64,000 bases of DNA, from contig CP053915.1 in NCBI GenBank assembly GCA_021496925.1, forward strand, positions 62,001 through 126,000. The letters run 5' to 3'. Under the pieces are notes generated by a model. The model saw nothing but the letters and a program-made list of their open reading frames with translations, did no database searches and was not told the origin of the DNA. Of the stretch, positions 51,174 to 62,328 are shown piece by piece. Numbering within the stretch: position 1 is the stretch's first letter; each line of letters opens with the position of its first letter. Source of the stretch: Acidovorax sp. YS12. Lineage in GTDB: Bacteria; Pseudomonadota; Gammaproteobacteria; Burkholderiales; Burkholderiaceae_C. Position numbers and translations under genes: made by a program.

Positions 51174-51869
51174 ATGCTGAAGATCGAGAACCTGCACGCC
51201 TACTACGGCAAGAGCCATGTGCTGCATGGCGTGAGCTTCGACGTGCGCCCCGGCGAGATCGTGGCCCTGCTCGGGCGCAACGGCTCGGGCCGCTCGACCA
51301 CGGCCAAGGCCATCATGGGCCTGGTGGACTGGGAGGGCACGCTGCAGTGGAAGGGCCAGAGCCTCACGGGCAAGAAGGCCTATGAGGTGGCCCACCTGGG
51401 CCTGGGCTACGTGCCCGAGAGCCGCGACGTGTTCCCCAACCTCACGGTGCACCAGAACCTGCTGCTGGGCCAGAAGGGCAGTGGCAAGGGCAGCCGCTGG
51501 GGCTTCGACGACATGTACGCCATGTTCCCGCGCCTGCACGAGCGGCGCAACATCGAGGCCGGCGTGATGTCCGGCGGCGAGCAGCAGATGCTGACGCTGT
51601 GCCGCACGCTCATGGGCGACCCGGACCTGATCATCATCGACGAGCCCACCGAAGGGCTGGCGCCGAAGATCGTCGAGCTGGTGGGCGAGTACCTCACCAA
51701 GATCAAGGAGCGCGGCGTGTCGGTGCTGCTCATCGAGCAGAAGCTCACCATCGCGCTGGGCATTTCCGACCGCACGCTCGTCATGGGCCACGGCAGCATC
51801 GTCTTCGAGGGCACGCCCGACGAACTGCGCGCCAACAGCTACGTGCGCAAGGAGTGGCTGGAGGTCTAA
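51174..51869 (+). CDS. livF: LivF-type ABC transporter ATP-binding protein with altered Walker A
   Basis: 231-residue ATPase, partner of LivG. The Walker A motif reads GRNGSGRST (residues 34-42): the catalytic Lys is replaced by Arg40. The signature MSGGEQQMLTLCRTL, Walker B LIIIDEPTEGLAPKI and the ISDRTLVMGHG segment are otherwise normal; the residue after Walker B is in its usual Glu position (DEP), but the switch histidine position reads LLIEQKLT, as in other LivF proteins. With a Lys-to-Arg change, nucleotide hydrolysis at this site may be weak, making the ABC dimer asymmetric. I recall the same form in related species. Confidence 0.9.
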   Translation: MLKIENLHAYYGKSHVLHGVSFDVRPGEIVALLGRNGSGRSTTAKAIMGLVDWEGTLQWKGQSLTGKKAYEVAHLGLGYVPESRDVFPNLTVHQNLLLGQKGSGKGSRWGFDDMYAMFPRLHERRNIEAGVMSGGEQQMLTLCRTLMGDPDLIIIDEPTEGLAPKIVELVGEYLTKIKERGVSVLLIEQKLTIALGISDRTLVMGHGSIVFEGTPDELRANSYVRKEWLEV

Positions 51870-51986
51870 ATACCCCGGGAATACCCTGGCCGGTGCTTGT
51901 CCCAGGCGGGACAAGCGCGCGCCGCAAGCCTTGCCTACAATCAAAAACGCACGACCGTTCTTTTCTACTTTCCAAGGAAGCGCAGC

Positions 51987-54086
<2,100 letters not shown>

Positions 54087-54124
54087 GCGCGCGCGCCCCC
54101 CAATACTGAACGCAAGGATTTGAC

Positions 54125-55300
54125 ATGACCTCCGCAGTGATCGTTTCCACCGCCCGCACGCCGCTCGCCAAGAGCTGGAAGGGCTCCTTCAACATGACGC
54201 ACGGCGCCACGCTGGGCGGCCACGCCGTGCAGCACGCCGTGCAGCGCGCGGGCATCGACCCGGCCACGGTCGATGACGTCATCATGGGCTGCGCCAACCC
54301 CGAAGGCGCCACCGGCATGAACATCGCGCGCCAGATCGCGCTCAAGGCCGGGCTGCCCGTCACCGCCTCGGGCATGACCATCAACCGCTTCTGCTCCTCG
54401 GGCCTGCAGACCATCGCCACCGCCTCGCAGCGCATCATCGCCGGCGAGGGTGAGGTGTACGTGGCCGGCGGCGTGGAAAGCATCTCCTGCGTGCAGCAGG
54501 AGATGAACATGCACATGCTGTTCGACCTGGCGCTGCAAAAGCAGAAGCCCGAGATCTACTGGAGCATGCTGCAGACCGCCGAGCAGGTGGCCAAGCGCTA
54601 CGGCATCGGCCGCGACGCCATGGACGAATACGGCGCCGCCAGCCAGCAAAAGGCCTGCGCCGCCCAGGCTGCCGGCCTGTTCGACGCCGAGATCGCGCCC
54701 ATCACCGTCACCGCGGGCGTGGCCGACAAGGTCATGGGCCTGACGACCAGGCAGGTCACCGTCAGCAAGGACGAAGGCACGCGCGAAGGCACGACGGTGG
54801 AGGCCATCCGCGGCCTGCGCTCGGCGCTGCCCGGCGGCCTGGTGTCGGCCGGCAACGCCAGCCAGTTCAGCGACGGCGCGGGCGCCTGCGTGGTGGTGAG
54901 CGAGGACTTCGCCAGCCGCAACAACCTGCAGCCCCTGGGCCGCTTCCTCGGCTTCGCCGTGGCGGGCTGCGAGCCCGATGAGATGGGCATCGGCCCGGTG
55001 TTCGCCGTTCCCAAGGTGCTGAAGAAACTGGGCCTGACGGTGCAGGACATCGACCTGTGGGAGCTGAACGAGGCCTTCGCCGTGCAGGTGCTCTACTGCC
55101 GCGACACGCTCGGCATTCCCAATGACCGCCTGAACGTCAACGGCGGCGCCATTGCCCTGGGCCACCCCTACGGCGTTTCCGGCCAGCGCCTGACGGGCCA
55201 CGCCCTCATCGAAGGCAAGCGCCGCGGTGCCAAGCGCGTGTGCGTGACCATGTGCATCGGCGGCGGCATGGGCGCCGCCGGCGTGTTTGAAGTGCTGTAA
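54125..55300 (+). CDS. fadA: Acetyl-CoA C-acyltransferase (thiolase, FadA-like)
   Basis: Thiolytic last step of beta-oxidation. 391 residues with nucleophile Cys90 ([12 protein letters not shown]), His347 ([10 protein letters not shown]) and general base Cys377 ([11 protein letters not shown]). The N-terminus [21 protein letters not shown] is standard. The sequence ALGHPYG is used instead of the commoner GHPLG/GHPIG, a variant of the degradative group. 38 bp after the hydratase-dehydrogenase gene, so the two form an operon, closed by a strong terminator. Confidence 0.93.
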   Translation: MTSAVIVSTARTPLAKSWKGSFNMTHGATLGGHAVQHAVQRAGIDPATVDDVIMGCANPEGATGMNIARQIALKAGLPVTASGMTINRFCSSGLQTIATASQRIIAGEGEVYVAGGVESISCVQQEMNMHMLFDLALQKQKPEIYWSMLQTAEQVAKRYGIGRDAMDEYGAASQQKACAAQAAGLFDAEIAPITVTAGVADKVMGLTTRQVTVSKDEGTREGTTVEAIRGLRSALPGGLVSAGNASQFSDGAGACVVVSEDFASRNNLQPLGRFLGFAVAGCEPDEMGIGPVFAVPKVLKKLGLTVQDIDLWELNEAFAVQVLYCRDTLGIPNDRLNVNGGAIALGHPYGVSGQRLTGHALIEGKRRGAKRVCVTMCIGGGMGAAGVFEVL

Positions 55301-55327
55301 AGCATCTGTTTCTGGCTCCAAGGCCTT

Positions 55328-55360
55328 CCCGCGCAAACCGTGAGGTTTGCGCGGGTTTTT
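55328..55360 (+). terminator. Intrinsic terminator after the thiolase gene
   Basis: 12-bp stem CCCGCGCAAACC / GGTTTGCGCGGG, loop GTGA, then five T. It ends the uptake and beta-oxidation operon. Confidence 0.95.
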
Positions 55361-55381
55361 GCTTTTTGGTGCTTTGTTTTT

Positions 55382-55422
55382 GATAGCTGCTGGCGCTTGC
55401 TGGACGGGCATTTTGGGCCGAA
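55382..55422 (+). repeat. Repeat A, copy A13 (thiolase / transglutaminase convergent gap)
   Basis: GATAGCTGCTGGCGCTTGC then TGGACGGGCATTTTGGGCC and GAAAT. The right stem arm is lost but the left half and the GGCC end are clear. Confidence 0.75.
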
Positions 55423-55434
55423 ATCCCTTGATTT

Positions 55435-56322
55435 TCAAGCCATCTCCTGCAGCGGCGCGACCGTCACCGCCACGCGCAGCACGTGGCGGCCGCCGCCGTG
55501 GATCACGCCGCGCAGCGGGGCCACGTCGGCGTAGTCGCGGCCCAGGGCCAGGGTGACGTAATCCTCGCCCGGCGCGCGGTCGTTGGTGGGGTCCAGGTCA
55601 TGCCACGCCCCGCCATCCGGGCCGGGCGACCATACCGATACCCAGGCGTGCGATGCGTCGGCCCCCACCAGGCGCGGCTGGCCCGGCGGCGGCGTGGTCA
55701 GCAGGTAGCCGCTGGCGTAGCGCGCCGCCAGCCCCAGGCTGCGCAGGCAGCCGGTCATCACGTGCGCGAAGTCCTGGCACACGCCGCGGCGCAGGCGCAG
55801 CGCTTCGAGCGCGGGCGTGCCCGCGTCGGTGGCCTGGGGGGCGTACGCGAAGTCCTGGTGGATGCGCGACATCAGCGCCGCTGCCGCCTCCATCAGCGGG
55901 CGGCCGGGCGTGAAGCAGGCGCGCGCGTAGTGCGCGAAGTCTTCGTGCAGCGGCACGTAGGGCGAGGCGAAGCAGAACTGCGCCGCTTCCACGTAAGGCG
56001 CGCCGCGCCGGTAGGCCAGGTGCTCGCGCACCGCCTCCCAGGGCAGGCCCGGCGCGGGCGCGGGGCGCGCCAGGGTGTCGATCACGCTGTCGGCGCGCAC
56101 GCGCAGCGTGCCGTGCGTGAACGGCAGGCCGAAGTAGGCGCGCGCGTTGCCGTGCGCGTCCACGTCCTGCGTGCACTGGTCCGGCGCGGGGTCGATGTGC
56201 AGCGCATGTGCCAGGAGCCGCTGCGGGCCGTGGCCGAGCGGGCGCAGGTGCGCTACGTGCAGCGCGTGCTGCACGGGCGGGTCGTATTCGTAGGCGGTTT
56301 CGTGGATGACGCGCAGCAGCAT
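55435..56322 (-). CDS. Transglutaminase-like protein (Anbu operon)
   Basis: 295-residue cytoplasmic transglutaminase-fold protein, last gene of the Anbu operon. N-terminal beta domain (MLLRVIHETAYEYDPPVQHALHVAHLRP) and a transglutaminase core with catalytic Cys in RRGVCQDFAHVM, His in DASHAWVSVW and Asp in WHDLDPTND. No signal peptide. In this gene family these proteins are thought to act with an ATP-grasp ligase on a peptide substrate, as ligase or isopeptidase. It starts 3 bp after the ATP-grasp stop and converges on repeat A13. Confidence 0.88.
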   Translation of the reverse strand: MLLRVIHETAYEYDPPVQHALHVAHLRPLGHGPQRLLAHALHIDPAPDQCTQDVDAHGNARAYFGLPFTHGTLRVRADSVIDTLARPAPAPGLPWEAVREHLAYRRGAPYVEAAQFCFASPYVPLHEDFAHYARACFTPGRPLMEAAAALMSRIHQDFAYAPQATDAGTPALEALRLRRGVCQDFAHVMTGCLRSLGLAARYASGYLLTTPPPGQPRLVGADASHAWVSVWSPGPDGGAWHDLDPTNDRAPGEDYVTLALGRDYADVAPLRGVIHGGGRHVLRVAVTVAPLQEMA

Positions 56323-56325
56323 CGT

Positions 56326-58890
56326 TCAGGCACCGAGGCTGTGGGGCAGCGCACCGGCCGAGTGCGTGAAGTAGCGCGTGGCCAGCAGGTCCGACAACTG
56401 CCACGCGCCCGCCACGCACTGGCGCAGGTAGGCCCGCAGCGCGGCATGGCCGTCGTCCTCCGCGCACAGCACCGTCAGCGGCGGCGGCATGGGAATGCCC
56501 TGCACCAGGGGCTGGGCGTCGGCGCCCGCGGTTTCCTCGATCTTGGCGATGCGCCCGCGCAGCGTCTGCGCCACCCAGGCGAGCGCGCGCGGGTTGTCGC
56601 GGTCGATCACCAGCAGGTCGAGCAGCGCCGGCATGTCGCGCCGCAGCTGGTACTGGGCGTGGAAGGTGATGGTGCTGTCGAACAGCGCCACCACGGCCTC
56701 GAAGCCCTCGGCTTCAAATACCGCGCCGGTCTCGACGGCGCGCGCCAGCGCGTCGGCCAGGAAGCCCAGGCGCTCCAGATGGCGGCCTATGGACAGCAGC
56801 CGCCAGCCGTCGTCGCGCGCCATGCGGTCGGTCTGCGCGCCGGTCATGGCGGCGGTGTGGCCGCTGAGCGTCTCCAGCACGCCCAGGGCATCCAGCGGGG
56901 CGTGGCCTTCGTTGCTTTCCAGGCGCTGGAAGAAGCCGGCCTCGGCGCGCACGATCAGGTTCCAGTGCTCCTGCGACAGCCGCTCGCGCACGCACGCCGC
57001 CGCGCCGCGCAGCCCGCGCAGGTTGAAGCCCACGCCGGTGGCGTGCGCGGTATCGGCCAGGCCGGCGATGAGGGCGCGCTCGAACGCGCGCCGTGCCTGC
57101 GGTGCCGGGGCCGTGTCCTCGGGCAGCATGCCGTGCCGGGCGGCCATGGCGCCGATCCAGGCCAGCAGCGGCCGCGAGGTCTGGCCCTCGCCGCCCAGGC
57201 ATTGCAGCGCCAGGCGCGCCAGGCGCGTGGTGTTCTCGGTGCGCTCGGTGTAGCGGCCGAGCCAGAACAGGTTCTCCGCCGCGCGGCTCGACACCTGGGA
57301 ACTGCGCTGCGCCACGGCCGGGCCGCTTTGCTGGGGGGGCAGCAGCGTGGCGGCGTCCACCGGGCCCTCGCTCAGCACCCACACGTCGGCGCTGCTGCCG
57401 CCGCGCTGCATGGAGGCGATGCCGCGCCCTTCGGGCGCGATGCGCGCCAGGCCGCCGGGCAGCACGCGCCAGGACTGCGGCCCGTCGCACACGGCGAACA
57501 CGCGCAGCATGGCCGCGCACGGCACGATGGGGTGTGTCGGGCGCGCGCCGTGCCAGGTTGGCATGTGCGACAGCGGCTGATGCGCCTGCACGGTGAAGGC
57601 GCTGCCCTGGCGTTCGATGCGGTGGCTCCACGCCTGCAGCGCGGTGCGCGAGAGCGTGCTGCCCAGCACCGCGCCGTCCAGGCCCGGCGTGCCCGGCCAG
57701 GTGGGGCGGATGACGCTGTGCGCCAGGCGCGGCAGCGCGTCGCGTAGCGCGGCGTGCTCGCCGCACCACCAGGTGGGCAGCGAGGGCAGGCTCAGTTCCT
57801 CACCCAGCAGGTGCTGCGAGAGTGCGGGCAGAAAGCCCAGCAGCGCGCTGGATTCGAGAAACGCCGAGCCCGGCGCGTTGGCCACCAGCACGTGGCCCGC
57901 GCGGATGGCCTGCAGCAGCCCGGGCACGCCGAGTTGCGAGTCGCTGCGCAGCTCCAGCGGGTCAAGGAATTCGTCGTCCAGGCGCTTCAGGATGCCATGC
58001 ACCGGCTGCAGGCCGTGCAGCGTGCGCAGGAACAGCCGGTCACCGCGCACGGTGAGGTCGCCGCCCTCGACCAGCGGCAGGCCCAGGTAGCGCGCGAGGT
58101 AGGCGTGCTCGAAGTAGGTTTCGTTGTACGGGCCGGGGGTCAGCAGCACGATGCGCGCGTCCTCCCCCTCGGGGCTCATGGCGCGCAGGTTGGCCAGCAG
58201 CGCGTGGTAGGTGGCCGCCAGGCGCTGCACCCGCATCTGGCCGAAGGCTTCGGGGAACAGGCGCGAGATGAGCAGCCGGTTTTCCAGCAGGTAGCCCAGG
58301 CCCGAGGGCGCCTGCGTGCGCTGGCTTACCACCCACCAGTCGCCGCGCGCGTCGCGCGCCATGTCGAATGCGGCGATGTGCAGGTGCGTGCCGCCCACGG
58401 GCCGCACGCCGTGCAGCGCGCGCAGGTAGCCGGGGTGGCCGTGCACCAGCGCGCTGGGCAGCAGGCCGGCGCGCAGCAGCGCCTGGGGGCCGTAGCAGTC
58501 GGCCATCACCGCGTCGAGCAGGCGCGCGCGCTGGCGCGCCCCGGCTTCGATGCGCTGCCAGTCGCCGGGCGTGAGCAGCAGCGGGAACGGATCGACCGCC
58601 CAGGGCCGTTGCGGGCCGTGGGCGTCGGCATAGACGTTGTAGGTGATGCCGTTGTCGCGCACCTGGCGCTGCAGGCTGTGCATGCGCCGGTCCATGTCGC
58701 GCAGGCCGGCACGGCCCGTGTGGTGGAAAAATTCGGCCCAATCGCTTGCCAGGCAAGCGCTGGAAGCTATTGATTTAGGAGCGTCTTCGGCCCCTGCGCA
58801 GCCGCGCAGTTCGTCGAAATGCCCCGGCGCGGCCGCTGCGGCGAGGGCCGCGGCCAGGGCGGCCGCGCTGTCGGGGTGGCTGGTGTACAC
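56326..58890 (-). CDS. Circularly permuted ATP-grasp protein fused to alpha-E domain
   Basis: 854-residue protein. The permuted ATP-grasp domain (about 55-500) is marked by RQVRDNGITYNVYADAHGPQRPW, VLLTPGPYNETYFEHAYLARYLG, LLLISRLFPEAFGQ-like and LIRPTWPG-like segments; such domains form peptide or isopeptide bonds. The alpha-E domain follows from about residue 530 (SSRAAENLFWLGRYTERTENTTRL) as an all-helical bundle to the end. Residues 39-52 (KSIASSACLASDW) are encoded by repeat A14, within the N-terminal spacer. In many genomes the two parts are separate genes. Eight base pairs from the upstream gene. Confidence 0.9.
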   Translation of the reverse strand: MYTSHPDSAAALAAALAAAAAPGHFDELRGCAGAEDAPKSIASSACLASDWAEFFHHTGRAGLRDMDRRMHSLQRQVRDNGITYNVYADAHGPQRPWAVDPFPLLLTPGDWQRIEAGARQRARLLDAVMADCYGPQALLRAGLLPSALVHGHPGYLRALHGVRPVGGTHLHIAAFDMARDARGDWWVVSQRTQAPSGLGYLLENRLLISRLFPEAFGQMRVQRLAATYHALLANLRAMSPEGEDARIVLLTPGPYNETYFEHAYLARYLGLPLVEGGDLTVRGDRLFLRTLHGLQPVHGILKRLDDEFLDPLELRSDSQLGVPGLLQAIRAGHVLVANAPGSAFLESSALLGFLPALSQHLLGEELSLPSLPTWWCGEHAALRDALPRLAHSVIRPTWPGTPGLDGAVLGSTLSRTALQAWSHRIERQGSAFTVQAHQPLSHMPTWHGARPTHPIVPCAAMLRVFAVCDGPQSWRVLPGGLARIAPEGRGIASMQRGGSSADVWVLSEGPVDAATLLPPQQSGPAVAQRSSQVSSRAAENLFWLGRYTERTENTTRLARLALQCLGGEGQTSRPLLAWIGAMAARHGMLPEDTAPAPQARRAFERALIAGLADTAHATGVGFNLRGLRGAAACVRERLSQEHWNLIVRAEAGFFQRLESNEGHAPLDALGVLETLSGHTAAMTGAQTDRMARDDGWRLLSIGRHLERLGFLADALARAVETGAVFEAEGFEAVVALFDSTITFHAQYQLRRDMPALLDLLVIDRDNPRALAWVAQTLRGRIAKIEETAGADAQPLVQGIPMPPPLTVLCAEDDGHAALRAYLRQCVAGAWQLSDLLATRYFTHSAGALPHSLGA
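58735..58776 (-). repeat. Repeat A, copy A14, in frame inside the ATP-grasp gene
   Basis: On the coding strand: AATCAATAGCTTCCAGC then GCTTGCCTGGCAAGCGATTG and GGCC. Stem CGCTTGC / GCAAGCG with a 3-base loop at 58743-58759. Translated near the N-terminus of the protein. Confidence 0.8.
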
Positions 58891-58897
58891 GGATCAA

Positions 58898-61800
58898 TCA
58901 AGGCCGCATCTGCCGCCGCAGGTCGAGCGTGAAGGGGAATTCGCGGCTGCCCGGCAGGCCGATGGTGGCGGGCGGCACGGCGAGCGGCCCCGCAGTGTGC
59001 CCCATGCGCGCGAAGCGCGCCAGGCGGCGGCTTTCCGCCTCGTAGGCGTTGACGGGAAAGGTGCCGTAATTGCGCCCGCCAGGGTGCGCCACGTGGTACT
59101 GGCAGCCGCCGAGCGAGCGGTTCATCCAGGTGTCCACGATGTCGAAGGTCAGCGGCGCATGCACGCCGATGGTGGGGTGCAGGCTGCTCGGCGGGTTCCA
59201 CGCCTTGTAGCGCACGCCGGCGACGAATTCGCCCTGCGTGCCGGTGGGCTGCAGCGGCAGCGGCTGGCCGTTGACGGTGACGGTGTAGCGGCTGTCGTTG
59301 AGGCCCGTCACGCGCACCTCGATGCGCTCCAGCGACGAATCGACGTAGCGCACGGTGCCGCCGACGGCGCCTTCCTCGCCCATCACGTGCCAGGGCTCCA
59401 GCGCGTTGCGCAAAGTGAGTTCGATGCCGCGCGACTGCACCGCGCCGACGAACGGGAAGCGGAACTCGACGTGCGGCGCGAACCACGCGGGGTCGAAGGC
59501 GTAGCCCGCCTCGGCCATCTCGGCCAGCACGTCGTGCAGGTCCATGCGGATGAAGGTGGGCAGCATCCAGCGGTCGTGCAGTTCGGTGCCCCAGCGCGCG
59601 GCGGGGGCCTGGTACGGGGCGTTCCAGAAGCGGGCGATGAGCGCGCGCAGCAGCAACTGCTGCACCACGCTCATGCGCGCGTGCGGCGGCATCTCGAACG
59701 CGCGCAGCTCCAGCAGGCCCAGCCGGCCCGTCGCCGAATCGGGCGAGTACATCTTGTCGATGCTGAACTCGCTGCGGTGCGTGTTGCCGGTCACGTCGAT
59801 GAGGATGTTGCGCAGCAGCCGGTCCACCAGCCACGGCGGCATGTCCTGGCCGTGGCGTGCACGGTTCTCGCGGATTTCGCGCAGCGCGATTTCCAGCTCG
59901 TAGAGCTGGTCGTTGCGCGCTTCATCGACGCGCGGCGACTGGCTGGTGGGGCCGATGAACAGGCCGCTGAACAGGTATGACAGCGAGGGGTGGTTGTGCC
60001 AGTACAGCAGCAGGCTGGCCAGCAGCTCGGGCCGGCGCAGGAAGGGCGAGTCGGCGGGCGTGGCGCCGCCCATCACGAAATGGTTGCCGCCGCCGGTGCC
60101 GGTGTGGCGGCCATCGGTCATGAACTTCTCGGCCGACAGGCGCGCCTCGAACGCCGCCTGGTACAGGAATTCGGTGTGCTGGACCAGTTCGGCCCAGTTG
60201 CTCGCGGGGTGGATGTTCACCTCGATCACGCCGGGGTCGGGCGTGACCTGCAGCAGCTTCAGGCGCGCATCGCGCGGCGGCGGGTAGCCTTCGAGGACGA
60301 TCTTCACACCCAGTTCTTCTGCCGTGGCCTCGACGGCGGCGAGCAGGTCGAGGTAGTCGTCGAGCTGCGCGAGCGGGGGCATGAAGACGTAGAGCACGCC
60401 GGTTTGCCCGCCCTGCTGCTCGGCCTTCGGGCCGTTGGCCCGCGTGGGGTCGCGCGCCTCCACGCACAGCGCCGTGCGCGTCAGGCCGCCCGCCGACGCG
60501 AAGCGCTGCGGCATGGCCTGCGGGGCGGCAGCGGCGGCGCTGGCGTGCTGCAGCACGCGCGGCGCCTCGCCCGCGCGGTAGCGCGCCTGCAGCGCGGCGG
60601 CTTCGGGCAGCGGCTGCTGCGGCGCGCCAGGGTCCTGCGGGATCAGGTAGGGATGGTCGCCCTGGCTCACCCAGGGCAGGCTGTCGAGCGGCAGGCGGTA
60701 GCCCATGGGCGAGTCGCCGGGCACGAGGTACATGCGCTCGTCGCGGAAGAACCACGGCCCGGTGCTCCACCGCCCTGCGCCCTCGGCCTGCAAGGGCAGC
60801 ACGTAGCCGACCACGCTGTCCAGCTTCTGCGCGAACACGCGGCGCAGGCGCGCGCGCTCCAGTTCGTCGTCGAGCCGCGCGTCGAACGGATCGACGTTGA
60901 CGGGCAGGCGGCGCTCGCGCCAGAGGTAATAGAACACGTCCTCGTAGCCGGGCTGGATGTGGCTGTCCGCCAGGCCCAGCTTGCGCGCGAGCGTGTGGGT
61001 GAAGCGGCGCGCGTCCTCGCTGGTGTAGTGCGAGGGCGCGCGCTCGTCGGCGAACAGCGCCGGGTTGCGCCACGTGCCCTGGCCGTCGGCGCGCCAGCAG
61101 ATGGAGAGCGCCCAGCGCGGCAGTTGCTCGCCCGGATACCACTTGCCCTGGCCGAAGTGCAGGAAGCCGCCTTGCCCGTATTCGGCACGCAGCTTGTGCG
61201 TGAGTTCCATGGCGAAGCCGCGCTTGGTCGGCCCGAGCGCGCCGGTGTTCCACTCGGGCGCGTCGCGGTCGTTCATGGCGACGAAGGTCGGCTCGCCGCC
61301 CATGGTCAGGCGCACGTCGCCTGCCGCCAGGTCGGCGTCCACCTTTTCGCCCAGGGCCAGCACGGCCTGCCATTGGCCGTCGCTGTAGGGTTTGGTGACG
61401 CGCGGCGATTCATGGATGCGCGTCACGCGCATCTCGTGGCTGAACGTCACCTCGGCCTTCTCCACCAGCCCCTCGATGGGCGCGGCGCCCGAGGGCTGGG
61501 GCGTGCACGCCAGCGGAATGTGGCCCTCGCCCGCGAGCAGGCCCGATGTGGCGTCCAGCCCGATCCAGCCCGCGCCAGGCAGGTAGACCTCGCACCAGGC
61601 ATGCAGGTCGGTGAAGTCCACCGCCGTGCCGCTCGGGCCGTCGAGCGACTTCACGTCGGGCGCGAGCTGGATCAGGTAGCCCGAGACGAAGCGCGCCGCC
61701 AGCCCCAGGTGGCGCAGCAGTTGCACCAGCAGCCAGCCCGAGTCGCGGCAGGAGCCGCTGGCGTTCTCCAGCGTTTCCTCGGGCGTCTGCACACCGGGCT

Positions 61801-62287
61801 CCATGCGGATGAGGTAGCGGATGTCCTGCGCCACCTGGCGGTTGAGGTGGACCAGGAAGTCAATGGTGCGCTGTTCGCCGCGGTCGATCTTGCCGAGGTA
61901 GCTTTTGAGCCGCGGCGTGAGCGGCCCGGCGGCGAGGTAGGGCGCCAGCTCCTGCCTGACGGTGGCGGCGTAGCTGAACGGAAAGTGCCCGGCATCGGGC
62001 TCCAGGAAGAAGTCGAAGGGGTTGTAGACCGCCATCTCGGCCACCAGGTCCACCGTGACCTTGAAGGCGCGCGTCTTTTCCGGGAACACCAGCCGCGCCT
62101 GGTAGTTGGCGAACGGGTCCTGCTGCCAGTTGATGAAGTGCTGCGCCGGCTCGACCTTCAGCGCGTACGACAGCACCCGGCTGCGGCAGTGCGGCGCGGG
62201 GCGCAGGCGCACGGTTTGCGGCCCCAGCTCGACCAGGCGGTCGTAGGTGTAGTGGGTGACGTGGTGGAGTGCGGCGTGAATGGACAT
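58898..62287 (-). CDS. Transglutaminase-like protein with DUF2126 (Anbu operon)
   Basis: 1129 residues. The N-terminal 300 residues are a transglutaminase unit with SGSCRDSGWLLVQLL (catalytic Cys), DLHAWCEVYLPGAGW (His) and GLDATSGLLAGEGHI (Asp). The rest is a DUF2126 region with MGGEPTFVAMNDRDAPEWN, GKWYPGEQLPRWAL, and FGQGKWYP, plus FMTDGRHTGTGGGNHFVMGG, conserved in the family and thought to be a permuted amidoligase-like domain. The start at 62287 (MSIHAALHHVTHYTYDR) is chosen over longer frames. Together with Anbu it is the hallmark of this operon. Confidence 0.9.
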   Translation of the reverse strand: MSIHAALHHVTHYTYDRLVELGPQTVRLRPAPHCRSRVLSYALKVEPAQHFINWQQDPFANYQARLVFPEKTRAFKVTVDLVAEMAVYNPFDFFLEPDAGHFPFSYAATVRQELAPYLAAGPLTPRLKSYLGKIDRGEQRTIDFLVHLNRQVAQDIRYLIRMEPGVQTPEETLENASGSCRDSGWLLVQLLRHLGLAARFVSGYLIQLAPDVKSLDGPSGTAVDFTDLHAWCEVYLPGAGWIGLDATSGLLAGEGHIPLACTPQPSGAAPIEGLVEKAEVTFSHEMRVTRIHESPRVTKPYSDGQWQAVLALGEKVDADLAAGDVRLTMGGEPTFVAMNDRDAPEWNTGALGPTKRGFAMELTHKLRAEYGQGGFLHFGQGKWYPGEQLPRWALSICWRADGQGTWRNPALFADERAPSHYTSEDARRFTHTLARKLGLADSHIQPGYEDVFYYLWRERRLPVNVDPFDARLDDELERARLRRVFAQKLDSVVGYVLPLQAEGAGRWSTGPWFFRDERMYLVPGDSPMGYRLPLDSLPWVSQGDHPYLIPQDPGAPQQPLPEAAALQARYRAGEAPRVLQHASAAAAAPQAMPQRFASAGGLTRTALCVEARDPTRANGPKAEQQGGQTGVLYVFMPPLAQLDDYLDLLAAVEATAEELGVKIVLEGYPPPRDARLKLLQVTPDPGVIEVNIHPASNWAELVQHTEFLYQAAFEARLSAEKFMTDGRHTGTGGGNHFVMGGATPADSPFLRRPELLASLLLYWHNHPSLSYLFSGLFIGPTSQSPRVDEARNDQLYELEIALREIRENRARHGQDMPPWLVDRLLRNILIDVTGNTHRSEFSIDKMYSPDSATGRLGLLELRAFEMPPHARMSVVQQLLLRALIARFWNAPYQAPAARWGTELHDRWMLPTFIRMDLHDVLAEMAEAGYAFDPAWFAPHVEFRFPFVGAVQSRGIELTLRNALEPWHVMGEEGAVGGTVRYVDSSLERIEVRVTGLNDSRYTVTVNGQPLPLQPTGTQGEFVAGVRYKAWNPPSSLHPTIGVHAPLTFDIVDTWMNRSLGGCQYHVAHPGGRNYGTFPVNAYEAESRRLARFARMGHTAGPLAVPPATIGLPGSREFPFTLDLRRQMRP

Positions 62288-62328
62288 GGCGTGTGCGATG
62301 GGGGTGGTGTGGCCGGAAGGGGGGGCGG

